This document shows, piece by piece, positions 12,219 to 19,598 of a stretch of 49,216 nucleotides of DNA. Under the pieces are notes generated by a model. It did no database searches and was not told the DNA's origin. It was given only the letters and a program-made list of their open reading frames with translations. The stretch lies in assembly GCA_903929795.1 (NCBI GenBank), contig CAIYWC010000093.1, positions 1 to 49,216 of the forward strand. Direction: 5' to 3'. The position numbers and the translations under genes are program-made. How positions within the stretch are numbered: position 1 is the first letter of the stretch; every line of letters begins with the position of its first letter. This DNA comes from an uncultured Myxococcales bacterium (lineage in GTDB: Bacteria; Myxococcota_A; UBA9042).

Positions 12219-12872
12219 ATGGCAGCCGCAGAGTCGCCACAACAGAATCCCACGTCGCGGTTTGAGCCGCTCCTTCGCGCGTTTCTGGTCGTGCCGCTGG
12301 CGATTGCGCTGGTCGGCAGCTGCCAGTCCACGCCGGCGGGCAAGGCCGCGATTGACCTGCCGGACCCCAGCCATTCCGGGCCGGTGAACCTGCCGCCGCC
12401 GCAATCGGGGCTGCCGCCGGATCCGATGCACGGGCAAAAAGAGGAGGCCAAGGGCTACGCAGTGCCCAAGCCGCCGTTGTCCAAGGAATACTGGCCGTGC
12501 AGCGATTGCCACAACGAGAGCCAGCCGCCGAACCGCACGCGGCGCGAGTTGAAGGATGACCACACCAACATCCATCTGCACCACGACGAGGCGAACCGCT
12601 GGTGCCTGGACTGTCACGACGCGGAAAACCGCGACGTGCTGCACCTCGCGAGCGGCGTGACCATCACGTTCGACGAGTCCTACCGGCTGTGCGGGCAGTG
12701 CCACGGCACGCAGTTCCGCGACTGGAAGTCCGGCATTCACGGCAAGCGGACCGGCATGTGGAACGGCGACAAGCAGTACCTGCTGTGCGTGCACTGCCAC
12801 AACCCGCACTCGCCGCACTTCAAGCCGCTCAAGCCCGAGGCGCCGCCGGTGCGCCCGAACCTGATTCGCTAA
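12219..12872 (+). CDS. Tetrahaem c-type cytochrome lipoprotein
   Basis: 217 aa. ATG at 12219 with GAGGAAC 7 bases upstream. A hydrophobic segment ends in a lipobox-like VGSC (about residues 31-34), so the protein is probably a lipoprotein or is otherwise exported. A Pro-rich linker follows, then four CxxCH motifs (CSDCH, CLDCH, CGQCH, CVHCH), with additional His residues in HLHHDE and GIHGKRTGMW that could be distal ligands. It is the first gene of the sigma54-controlled operon and is expected to pass electrons between periplasmic donors or acceptors and the FeS/NrfD-type partners. It resembles cytochrome c3/c7-class small multihaem proteins; no specific named family is claimed. Confidence 0.88.
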   Translation: MAAAESPQQNPTSRFEPLLRAFLVVPLAIALVGSCQSTPAGKAAIDLPDPSHSGPVNLPPPQSGLPPDPMHGQKEEAKGYAVPKPPLSKEYWPCSDCHNESQPPNRTRRELKDDHTNIHLHHDEANRWCLDCHDAENRDVLHLASGVTITFDESYRLCGQCHGTQFRDWKSGIHGKRTGMWNGDKQYLLCVHCHNPHSPHFKPLKPEAPPVRPNLIR

Positions 12873-12897
12873 TCCGATGGAACGCACGGAGGACGTT

Positions 12898-13890
12898 ATG
12901 TTGACCGAGAAACCAGAGACGCACAGCTGCAGCGGCCATGCGGGCGAATCCAGCCCGGAGCTAACCGACGAAGCCGCGGCGCAAAAATTGTCGATGAGCC
13001 GCCGCAACTTCATGAAGCACAGCGCGATTGTCGCCGGGGCCGCCGCCGCTGCGGCATGCAGCGCGGAGGATCTGGAGAAGTTCACGACGCACCGGCTGCG
13101 CGAGATGACCCAGCCGGAAGTGAAGGCGCTGCTCAAGCGCTTGGAAGCTGATTACAAGAAAAAGTTCAAGAAAGACGTGGATGTGCGCGCGACTCCCGCT
13201 GCCGAAGGCGTGAAGTTCGGCTATGCGCTGGACCTGTCGCGCTGTATCGGCTGCCGCCGCTGCGTGCACGCGTGCGTCAAGGAAAACAACCAGTCGCGGC
13301 CGAATCCGGATGGCGATCGCAACAACCCGATTCAGTGGATCAAAGTTCTGGAGATGGAAAAGGACAAGGGCATCGACCTGTCCGACGCCAATCCCTACTA
13401 CAATCCCGAGGAAGTCCCGCGCGAGGGCCATTTCTACATGCCGGTGCAGTGCCAGCAGTGCGAAAACCCGCCTTGCGTCAAGGTGTGCCCGGTCCAGGCG
13501 ACCTGGAAAGAGCCCGACGGCATCGTGGTCATCGACTACGAGTGGTGCATCGGCTGCCGTTACTGCATGGTCGCGTGCCCGTACGGTGCGCGCCGCTTCA
13601 ACTGGGCCGAGCCGAACCTGCCGGCGGATCAGGTCAACACGAACACGCACGTGCTCGGCAATCGCCCGCGGCCAAAAGGCGTGGTCGAAAAGTGCACGTT
13701 CTGCATCCAGCGCACCCGCGCGGGCCGCTACCCGGCTTGCGTGGAAATCTGCCCTGTGGGCGCGCGCAAGTTCGGCAACATGTTGGATCCCAAGAGCGAA
13801 ATCCGCGCGGTCCTCGAGTCCAAGCGCGTGTTCATCTTGAAAGAGGATCTGAATACGCAGCCCAAGTTCTTCTACTTCTTTGGCATCTGA
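12898..13890 (+). CDS. Tat-exported 4x[4Fe-4S] ferredoxin subunit (DsrO/NrfC/HmeA type)
   Basis: 330 aa. The ATG at 12898 has GGAGG 5 bases upstream; an ATG at 12877 lacks one. After about 33 residues comes a twin-arginine motif SRRNFMK, then an Ala-rich stretch ending AAAC, which could even be a Tat lipoprotein cleavage site. Four cluster-binding Cys sets follow: CIGCRRCVHAC, CQQCENPPCVKVC, CIGCRYCMVAC and CTFCIQ...CVEIC. This is the electron-transfer subunit that pairs with NrfD/DsrP-type membrane proteins and cytochromes in complexes such as Dsr, Hme, Nrf and Psr. It is placed in the periplasm by the Tat signal, between the cytochrome and NrfD genes, each with its own good ribosome site. 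Confidence 0.93.
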   Translation: MLTEKPETHSCSGHAGESSPELTDEAAAQKLSMSRRNFMKHSAIVAGAAAAAACSAEDLEKFTTHRLREMTQPEVKALLKRLEADYKKKFKKDVDVRATPAAEGVKFGYALDLSRCIGCRRCVHACVKENNQSRPNPDGDRNNPIQWIKVLEMEKDKGIDLSDANPYYNPEEVPREGHFYMPVQCQQCENPPCVKVCPVQATWKEPDGIVVIDYEWCIGCRYCMVACPYGARRFNWAEPNLPADQVNTNTHVLGNRPRPKGVVEKCTFCIQRTRAGRYPACVEICPVGARKFGNMLDPKSEIRAVLESKRVFILKEDLNTQPKFFYFFGI

Positions 13891-13909
13891 CCGGCACCGG
13901 AGGTCGTTC

Positions 13910-15184
13910 ATGTTCCAGCACTTTATTCAGTTCGTCACCGGTGCCGCCAGCCACGCCTTGAAAGGCTCGCGGACCTACTACACGTGGGTCGCATTCCTGC
14001 TGTGCCTCATCACGTACGGCGCTTGGGGCTACGCGCACCAGTACCAGGAGGGGCTGATCCTGACCGGCATGCGCGATCAGGTGATGTGGGGATTCTACAT
14101 CGGCAATTTCACGTTCATGGTCGGCGTTGCCGCGGCGGCCGTTGTGCTCGTGATTCCGGCCTACGTCTATCACTGGGGGCCGATCTACGAAATCGCCATC
14201 ATCGGCGAACTCCTGGCGATTTCGGCCATCGTCATGTGCCTCGGCTTCGTGGCCGTGGACGTGGGCCGTCCGGATCGCGCGTTTCACCTGTTTCCCATTA
14301 TCGGCTCGCCCAATTTTCCGCGCTCGCTGCTCTCCTGGGACGTCATGGTGCTGAATATGTACCTGATTCTCAACGTGGCGATCGTCTCGCATTTGCTCTA
14401 TTCGGCATTCTTCGGTCGCAAGCCAAACAACAACTTTGTCGTGCCGCTCGTCCTGTTGTCCATTCCCGCGGCTGTCAGCATCCACACCGTCACCGCGTTT
14501 CTTTACAGCGGTCTGGCCGGTCGGCCCTACTGGAACGCGTCGATTCTGGCGCCGCGCTTTCTGGCCTCGGCCTTCTGCTCCGGTCCGGCGATTATCCTGA
14601 TTCTGCTGCAGATTCTGCGCAAGGCCTTCGGTCTGCAGATCAAGAACGAAGCGATTTGGAAGATCGCCGAGCTGATGGCCTACGCGATCGCCCTCAACCT
14701 ATTCTTCCTCGTCGCAGAAGTATTTAAGGAATTCTACAGCGACACGCACCACCTCATCCACACGCAGTACCTGTATTTCGGCGTCGGCGAAGGTCGTGGC
14801 TTGGCGCTCTATGGCTGGACCAGCGTCGTTGCCACAGTCATCGCGCTTGTCCTGTTTCTTGTGCCGGCCACGCGCAAGAACTTCTTCACGCTCAATGTCG
14901 GATGCGTTCTGCTGTACATTGGCGTTTACATTGAGAAAGGCATCGGTCTGGTGATTCCGGGCTTGACGCCGGACACGCTGGGGGAAATTTACGCCTATAC
15001 GCCCACCGCGCATGAAGTTCAGGTCGCCGCGGGCATTTTCGGCCTCGGATTCCTGGCATTCACTGTCATGATCAAGATTGCAATTCCGGTGGCTCTCGGT
15101 CAGCTCGTCTACAAAGGCGATGGCGCTGGACCGGTTTCGAGCCCCGACACCAACGATGCGCACGGGGCGCACGTGGGCGTCTGA
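13910..15184 (+). CDS. NrfD/DsrP-type quinone-interacting membrane subunit
   Basis: 424 aa. Start ATG at 13910 has GGAGG 6 bases upstream. Around ten hydrophobic helices are visible across the chain. The segment VDVGRPDRAFHLFP, followed by NFPRSLLSWDVMVLNMYL, is typical of DsrP/HmeB-like members of the NrfD/PsrC family. These proteins lack haem and exchange electrons between the menaquinone pool and a periplasmic ferredoxin subunit, here the preceding gene. The direction of electron flow cannot be read from sequence. No catalytic subunit (molybdoenzyme, DsrK-like or multihaem reductase) is encoded in the module, so its terminal partner lies elsewhere. Confidence 0.93.
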   Translation: MFQHFIQFVTGAASHALKGSRTYYTWVAFLLCLITYGAWGYAHQYQEGLILTGMRDQVMWGFYIGNFTFMVGVAAAAVVLVIPAYVYHWGPIYEIAIIGELLAISAIVMCLGFVAVDVGRPDRAFHLFPIIGSPNFPRSLLSWDVMVLNMYLILNVAIVSHLLYSAFFGRKPNNNFVVPLVLLSIPAAVSIHTVTAFLYSGLAGRPYWNASILAPRFLASAFCSGPAIILILLQILRKAFGLQIKNEAIWKIAELMAYAIALNLFFLVAEVFKEFYSDTHHLIHTQYLYFGVGEGRGLALYGWTSVVATVIALVLFLVPATRKNFFTLNVGCVLLYIGVYIEKGIGLVIPGLTPDTLGEIYAYTPTAHEVQVAAGIFGLGFLAFTVMIKIAIPVALGQLVYKGDGAGPVSSPDTNDAHGAHVGV

Positions 15185-15225
15185 GGCAAGCCCCGCAAGG
15201 GCCTGCTTCTGCGCCTGATTGGGGA

Positions 15226-15243
15226 GGATGCCGGGGGGCATCC
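15226..15243 (+). terminator. Intercistronic hairpin in the redox operon
   Basis: GGATGCC-GGGG-GGCATCC forms a perfect 7-bp stem with a 4-nt loop. It lies 42 bp after the NrfD stop and 70 bp before the small membrane-protein start. There is no T-tract, so it is more likely an mRNA-processing or stability element, or a partial attenuator, than a full terminator. A second weaker hairpin (GGAGC 15269-15273, GCTCC 15279-15283) follows before the ribosome site. Confidence 0.45.
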
Positions 15244-15312
15244 CGTTACAAGTACCGTCCAAGTGGGCGGAGCCTCGCGCTCCGATGGCGAGGTTGTACG
15301 GTGGAGGGCATC

Positions 15313-15513
15313 ATGAACTTGAACTACCTGCAGGAATGGGCGATGAGCATGGTCTTTTTCGCCCCGGCCTTGATTATCCTGGCGCTGGCGCTGTTGTCGC
15401 TGCCGCTGGCCAAACAGCCCAAGAGCGTGACGGAGTCGGAGCGCGGCCGCGTGATGCAGCTCAAGCCTTCGCACGCGGCGCCGTCGGGCGATGAAGTGGC
15501 GGAAGAGGCCTGA
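15313..15513 (+). CDS. Small single-pass membrane protein of the redox module
   Basis: 66 aa. ATG at 15313 with GGAGGG 4 bases upstream; the upstream GTG at 15301 overlaps that ribosome site and is unlikely. A single hydrophobic helix (about residues 13-36, FFAPALIILALALLSLPLA) is followed by a charged tail of about 28 residues rich in Glu/Lys/Arg. It has no family that I recognise. Position and orientation suggest an accessory or assembly subunit of the cytochrome/ferredoxin/NrfD complex, set apart by hairpins that could lower its expression. Confidence 0.7.
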   Translation: MNLNYLQEWAMSMVFFAPALIILALALLSLPLAKQPKSVTESERGRVMQLKPSHAAPSGDEVAEEA

Positions 15514-15540
15514 CGTTTCCGCGCGCAGTGCCCGGCCACG

Positions 15541-15648
15541 TCGATTCGCTTGTCGATTCGGGTGTTCGCGAACCGCAGCGTGCCATCGGCGGTGTTCTCC
15601 CGCGGTCCACGCCGAAACGCTCAGGTCTGACTGGACGGCCTTGATGTC
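15541..15648 (-). repeat. Dispersed intergenic repeat, copy D
   Basis: Reverse-strand copy located between two convergent genes (15513 and 15666). It shares TGTCGGACAYCAA at its start with copy C, and the central GATGGCACGCTGCGG aligns with GGTGGCACGCCGCGG of C. More diverged than A-C and requires small gaps. The flanking CCGC...GCGG arms match those of C. Confidence 0.6.
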
Positions 15649-15665
15649 CGACAAACTTCGCAGGC

Positions 15666-16490
15666 TTAGCGCTGCACAAGCGCGCGGAGCGCAAGCGATC
15701 CCAGCATCAGCGCTCCGCCGCTCAGCGTCGCCAGGCCCGGACGTTCGCCGGTGCCGAGCCAGACCCAAATCGGGCTCACGGCCGGCTCCAGCAGCGAGAG
15801 CAGGCTCGCCGTCGACGCCGTGACCGTGCGCAGACCGCGCAGAAACAGCAAATAGGCGGCGCCCATCTGCATCAGGCCGAGCCACAGCAGGCCCGCGCCC
15901 GCGTGCCAACTCAGCCCGTGGACCAGATCGCCGCCGGCGAGGCTCAAGCCAAGGAGGGCGGCGAACAGGTTGCCAAGCGCGACAGACGCCTGTGCCGACT
16001 CGCTGCCGGCCTGCGCGTCGCGGCGCATCAGGAGGACCGCGACTGCGAAGAACGCGCCCGAAATGGCGCCCAGCGCGTTGCCTTGCCACGTGATGCCGCG
16101 GGTGTCGTCGAGCAGGCACAGCGCCATGCCGCCGAGGCAGCCCAACACCGCGAAGATATCGATTTTCGTGACTTTTTCGCCAAAAAACCGGTAGCCCGCG
16201 ATGAGGACCCAGGCGGTGCCGGTGTACTGCAGGAGCACGGCGCTGGCAGCGGTCGTGAGCTTGTTGGCGCCGACGAAGGTGAGGATCATCCCCGCGTACG
16301 CGAGCGCGGTCGAGACGCGCGCGCGCCGCAAGTTGGGCCGCAGGATCGCGAGGTAGAAGACGGTCGTGACCGCGGCGCGTCCGCCCGCAACTGCCAGCGC
16401 AGGCAGGGGAATCCACTTGATGAACAGCCCGCCCGTCGACCAGAGCAGGGCGGCCAGCAGGATTGCCGCGGGCCCCTGGATTTTCGGCAT
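15666..16490 (-). CDS. EamA-family (DMT superfamily) transporter
   Basis: 274 aa with about ten hydrophobic helices arranged as two similar halves, each beginning with an EamA-like helix: LLAALLWSTGGLFIKWIPLP at the N-terminus and AISGAFFAVAVLLMRR in the middle. Such permeases export or import small metabolites or amino acids; the substrate cannot be predicted. Its ATG lies only 3 bp past the aldolase stop on the same strand, so the two genes form an operon. The link with glycolysis is probably incidental. Confidence 0.85.
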   Translation of the reverse strand: MPKIQGPAAILLAALLWSTGGLFIKWIPLPALAVAGGRAAVTTVFYLAILRPNLRRARVSTALAYAGMILTFVGANKLTTAASAVLLQYTGTAWVLIAGYRFFGEKVTKIDIFAVLGCLGGMALCLLDDTRGITWQGNALGAISGAFFAVAVLLMRRDAQAGSESAQASVALGNLFAALLGLSLAGGDLVHGLSWHAGAGLLWLGLMQMGAAYLLFLRGLRTVTASTASLLSLLEPAVSPIWVWLGTGERPGLATLSGGALMLGSLALRALVQR

Positions 16491-16493
16491 CGG

Positions 16494-17420
16494 CTACGGC
16501 GCGTCGCGGTAGATCGCCATGACTTGGTGGAGCAGCGCGATGGCCTCGGCCTCCGGACGCTGAAACGCATTGCGGCCCATGATCGAGCCGAACGCGCCGC
16601 CGGCTGCAATGCCGCGAATCTCTTCGAGAACTGCCTCGGTGCCCTTGGCTTCGCCGCCGGAGAAGATCACGATGCGTCGACCGGCAAAGGCGGACTGAAC
16701 CACGTGGCGGACGCGGTCGCTCAGCGTGGCGATCGGGATGTTGTATTTTTCGTAGACCTTGCGCGCCGCGTCCTGCTCGATGTGCGCCGTCGGCGGCTTG
16801 ACCTTGATGATGTGCGCGCCCAGCTGCGCGGCGATCTGCGCGGCGTAGGCGGCGATGTCGATGCCGGTCTCGCCGTCCTTGGACAGCTTGCCGCCGCGCG
16901 GATACGACCACGTGACAACGACCAGGCCCTTGCGCTTGGCTTCCTCGGTCAGCTCGCGCAGGTCCTGGTACATGGTGTTGCGGTTGTTGGAGCCAGGGTA
17001 AATCGTGTAGCCGATCGCCGCGCAGCCCAGGCGCAGCGCCTCGTCGACCGAACCGGTGATGGCCGAGCACGGGTCCGACGGCCCGCCGACGCTGTCCGAG
17101 TTGTTCAGCTTCAAGATCAGCGGGATCTGCCCGGCATATTCAGCTGCGCCCGCCTCGATGAAGCCCAGCGGCGCCGCGTACGCGCTGCAGCCGGCCTTGA
17201 TCGCCAGCTCAAAATGGTAGGTCGGGTCGTAGCCGGGCGCGTTGGGCGCGAACGACCGCGCCGGCCCATGCTCAAAGCCCTGATCCACTGGCAGAATCAC
17301 CATTTTCCCGGTGCCCTTGAGCTTGCCGTGGTTGAGCATCCGCACAAGGTTGGCGCGCGTGCCGGGGTTGTCGCTCTCGTACCAGGACAGGATCTTCTTG
17401 ACGCGGGGGGTGAGGGCCAT
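16494..17420 (-). CDS. fbaB: Class I fructose-bisphosphate aldolase (archaeal/FbaB type)
   Basis: 308 aa, usual for the FbaB/DhnA family. VILPVDQGFEHGP (about 41-53), the YTIYPGS loop, the HIIKVKPP strand holding the Schiff-base Lys (206 or 208), and FSGGEAKG plus SIMGRNAF phosphate-binding segments are all present. Cleaves or forms fructose-1,6-bisphosphate in glycolysis/gluconeogenesis in the cytoplasm. GGGAG lies 8 bases before the ATG at 17420. A minus-strand TTGACA (17491-17496 complement) could be its -35, though the -10 is poor. The gene is divergent from the MAPEG gene. Confidence 0.92.
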   Translation of the reverse strand: MALTPRVKKILSWYESDNPGTRANLVRMLNHGKLKGTGKMVILPVDQGFEHGPARSFAPNAPGYDPTYHFELAIKAGCSAYAAPLGFIEAGAAEYAGQIPLILKLNNSDSVGGPSDPCSAITGSVDEALRLGCAAIGYTIYPGSNNRNTMYQDLRELTEEAKRKGLVVVTWSYPRGGKLSKDGETGIDIAAYAAQIAAQLGAHIIKVKPPTAHIEQDAARKVYEKYNIPIATLSDRVRHVVQSAFAGRRIVIFSGGEAKGTEAVLEEIRGIAAGGAFGSIMGRNAFQRPEAEAIALLHQVMAIYRDAP

Positions 17421-17532
17421 GACGTGAAACTCCCTGTGGCGCGTTCTTGGCCACTTCGGCGCGCGTAGGAGACTCGATTTTGGGGTTTGGTGTCAATGTT
17501 GCGCCCGCGTTTGCCGCCGCGGCTGGCGGGAC

Positions 17533-17546
17533 TTGACCTGGATCAA
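17533..17546 (+). promoter_or_regulatory. FNR/CRP-family binding site
   Basis: TTGACCTGGATCAA matches the FNR/ANR/DNR consensus TTGAT-N4-ATCAA in 9 of 10 defined positions and extends to CTTGAC/GATCAAG. It lies 70 bp upstream of the MAPEG start and about 115 bp from the divergent aldolase start, so either or both may respond to oxygen or nitric oxide. No FNR-type regulator is encoded in the window. Confidence 0.6.
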
Positions 17547-17615
17547 GTCGCGGCGCACAGTGGCGCTACGCCGACCGCCGGCCACCGTCGATTTTGTCCC
17601 CCGGGGAGGATGTTC

Positions 17616-18083
17616 ATGCACACCTTTGCAACCGATCCGCTGTCCAAGCTCTTCGCGATTTGCGCCGCGCTCTTGTCGCTGCAGATGCTGCTGCTGGCGG
17701 CAATCACGCCGGCGCGGCGCGCCAAGGTCAAGCAGATGATGAATCCGGAAGATGCGGCGGTCTCGCCCAAAGGCGCGACGCTCATCGACGGCGCCGAGCA
17801 CCCCGATGTCGCGCGCGTCCAGCGGGCGCACCGCAACCTGAACGAGAGCCTGCCGCTGTTTTTTGCGCTGGGCCTGATTTACACGCTGCAAGGCGGCTGC
17901 CTGCTGGGCGGGCAAATCTGCTTTTGCGTGTTCACCGGCGCGCGCATCCTGCACATGGTGGTTTACCTCAAGGGCCTCCAGCCGGCGCGGACGATCTGCT
18001 ATGCGATCGGCGCGTTCGCCCTGTTTGGCCTGATCGTGATGGTCGTCCTGAACGCCGTGGGCTGCTGCACGGCGGCGGCGTAA
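17616..18083 (+). CDS. MAPEG-family membrane protein
   Basis: 155 aa from the ATG at 17616, preceded by GGGGAGG at 6-base spacing; an ATG at 17610 overlaps that site. Four hydrophobic helices and the motif RVQRAHRNLNESLPLFFALG are typical of the MAPEG family, which includes microsomal glutathione transferase and mPGES-1-like proteins. The Arg/His/Asn-rich loop corresponds to the glutathione-binding region. Bacterial members are usually taken as glutathione-dependent detoxification enzymes; the actual substrate is unknown. The FNR-type box upstream suggests anaerobic or stress control. Confidence 0.85.
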   Translation: MHTFATDPLSKLFAICAALLSLQMLLLAAITPARRAKVKQMMNPEDAAVSPKGATLIDGAEHPDVARVQRAHRNLNESLPLFFALGLIYTLQGGCLLGGQICFCVFTGARILHMVVYLKGLQPARTICYAIGAFALFGLIVMVVLNAVGCCTAAA

Positions 18084-18095
18084 CGCTGCACGGCG

Positions 18096-18119
18096 GCGAG
18101 GGATTCTTCGGATCCTCGC
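18096..18119. terminator. Bidirectional hairpin between convergent genes
   Basis: GCGAGG and CCTCGC, extended by ATTC/GGAT with one bulged base, form a stem of about 10 bp with a 3-nt loop. It sits 13 bp after the MAPEG stop and 23 bp from the nitroreductase stop. There is no T-run, so termination efficiency is uncertain. Confidence 0.45.
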
Positions 18120-18141
18120 GGCTCCGATTGCGCGCTGCCCT

Positions 18142-18705
18142 TCAGCGATGCCACGACAGAATCGCCGGTTCTTCGCGCCGCACCGGCTGCGGAATTTCCC
18201 GCGGATAGCCGAGGATAATCGGCGCAATCGCGGCACCTTCCGCCGGCACGTTCAACTCACGCCGCACGGCGGGTGTATTGAGCACGCCCACCGCAAAACC
18301 GATGCAACACGTGGCCAAACTGGCGTCGCACGCCGCGAGCATCAGGTTCTCCGCGGCGAGCCAGGCGTCGGCTTCCGCGTACGGCCCGCGCTGTTCGGCG
18401 CAAATCACGACCAAAGTGCTGGCGTTGTAGAAGATGTTGAACTCCGGCGCCGTCAGGATTTCGCGGTAGTGCGCCGTCTTGGGGTCCAGCGCCGCGTTGG
18501 TCAACAGCAGCTGTTTGGCTAGATCCGAGTACACTTTGAGCCGCACCGTGTCCTGGACGACCGCGAACCGCCACGGTTGACGGTTCATCGCGCTCGGCGC
18601 CTGGACGGCGGCGTGCAGCAGCGACTTGACGGTAGCTTCGGTCACGGGACGGTCGAGATAATCGCGCACGGCGCGCCGCGCGTGGATGGCTTCCAGGACG
18701 TTCAT
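18142..18705 (-). CDS. Nitroreductase-family FMN flavoprotein
   Basis: 187 aa from the ATG at 18705 (AGGAG at 7-base spacing). Begins with the typical IHARRAVRDYLDRPV (Arg-rich FMN phosphate site), then LLHAAVQAPSAMNRQPWRF (FMN-binding Ser/Asn/Gln), a middle AENLMLAACDASLATCCIGF helix and a C-terminal ILGYPRE motif. The enzyme is a homodimeric NAD(P)H-dependent reductase of nitro compounds or quinones. The usual length is about 190-220 aa, so it is complete. The physiological substrate cannot be told. Confidence 0.9.
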   Translation of the reverse strand: MNVLEAIHARRAVRDYLDRPVTEATVKSLLHAAVQAPSAMNRQPWRFAVVQDTVRLKVYSDLAKQLLLTNAALDPKTAHYREILTAPEFNIFYNASTLVVICAEQRGPYAEADAWLAAENLMLAACDASLATCCIGFAVGVLNTPAVRRELNVPAEGAAIAPIILGYPREIPQPVRREEPAILSWHR

Positions 18706-18740
18706 TGCAGGGCTCCTTCTTCGCAGCCTCGGCTGCAAAC

Positions 18741-19301
18741 TCACCGGTGGCGCATGCCGCCGCCGCCAAAGGGACGGCCGCCAAAGGGTCGGCCGCCAAA
18801 CGCCGCGTGGCCCCAGCCGGGTCCGCGAAACGGGCGATAGGGCGCGCCGACGCGAAACCACGGGCGGGCGTACCACGCAAACCGCGCCGGACCGAGCGCG
18901 CCCCAGCGGGGGGCGATGCCAAAGCCAAGCACCCACGGCGCGACGACCCAACGCCAGCCAAATGCTGGATAATAAACGTAATTATACGCCAGAGCCGACT
19001 CGGGAATCACGTGCGTGTAGGCCGCGTCATACGGCATCCACAGCCAGCCATACTGGTCCGTGAAGGTCCATTGCCCCTCCAGCGCCGGCGACGGCACCGG
19101 CTCACTGCCCACGCTCGGCGGCGGCTCGATCGGCTGGGATGGCGGCGCGGGCGGCTTCTGCGTCGCGGGCGGTGGCGGCGGATCCTGAGGCGCGGGCTCA
19201 GCCGGATTCACCGGGACGGTCGCGCCAGGCGGCTGTGCAGCCACGACACCCGGAACGAGGACCAAGGCCAACGCCCCAGCTGCCCAGCAAGCTTTCCACA
19301 T
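18741..19301 (-). CDS. Exported Pro-rich/Gly-rich aromatic-repeat protein
   Basis: 186 aa from the ATG at 19301, giving a signal peptide MWKACWAAGALALVLVPGVVAA. A Pro-rich linker (PPPPPATQKPPAPPSQP) precedes a Trp/Tyr-rich domain (GQWTFTDQYGWLWMPYDAAYTHV, given as key region only; then YNYVYYPAFGWRWV), like the YxWV/DUF6600-type surface proteins. The tail repeats GGRPFGGRPFGG and ends basic. Function is unknown; cell-envelope location is likely. A consensus sigma54 promoter lies upstream, which is unusual for such a protein. Confidence 0.7.
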   Translation of the reverse strand: MWKACWAAGALALVLVPGVVAAQPPGATVPVNPAEPAPQDPPPPPATQKPPAPPSQPIEPPPSVGSEPVPSPALEGQWTFTDQYGWLWMPYDAAYTHVIPESALAYNYVYYPAFGWRWVVAPWVLGFGIAPRWGALGPARFAWYARPWFRVGAPYRPFRGPGWGHAAFGGRPFGGRPFGGGGMRHR

Positions 19302-19350
19302 CGCGCACCCCACACCGGACCCGGCGGAAAAACCGGCCGCGGCGACGTGA

Positions 19351-19366
19351 AGCAAATGCCGTGCCA
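19351..19366 (-). promoter_or_regulatory. Sigma54 promoter upstream of the Pro/Gly-rich exported protein
   Basis: On the minus strand, TGGCACGGCATTTGCT matches TGGCAC-N5-TTGCT perfectly with GG-N10-GC spacing. Transcription would start near 19339, about 38 nt before the ATG at 19301. Upstream on this strand, an inverted repeat CAGCCG (19412-19417) and CGGCTG (19436-19441) is a candidate enhancer site. Confidence 0.75.
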
Positions 19367-19486
19367 AGTGGCCAGATATTGCTAGACCGCGACGGCGAGG
19401 CCGATGGGCAGCAGCCGCGCCAGGTGACGCGCCAGCGGCTGGGTGTTTTTCCGCACTGCGCTCGCCCTATCCGCGCTGAACCCAAT

Positions 19487-19598
19487 GCCGCGTCAAGTTT
19501 CGCCAAGCGGACCTGCGAGATTTGGGACGGCTCACCGCGGGCGAGCATGCCTGTGCAACGCGGCGGAGGGTGGACGCTGTCGCGGCAGCGTCGCTCAC
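19487..19598 (+). repeat. Probable divergent copy E of the dispersed repeat, with 3' hairpin
   Basis: Plus-strand stretch that keeps the ACCGCGGGCGAGCA...ACGCGGCGGA core and the ACGCT-10 nt-CGTCGCTC end at the same spacing as copy C. It closes with a perfect hairpin GACGCTG (19573-19579)/CAGCGTC (19586-19592), two bases beyond the guanine deaminase stop on the opposite strand, where it may also serve as a 3'-end structure. Identity to the other copies is modest and needs gaps. Confidence 0.45.
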
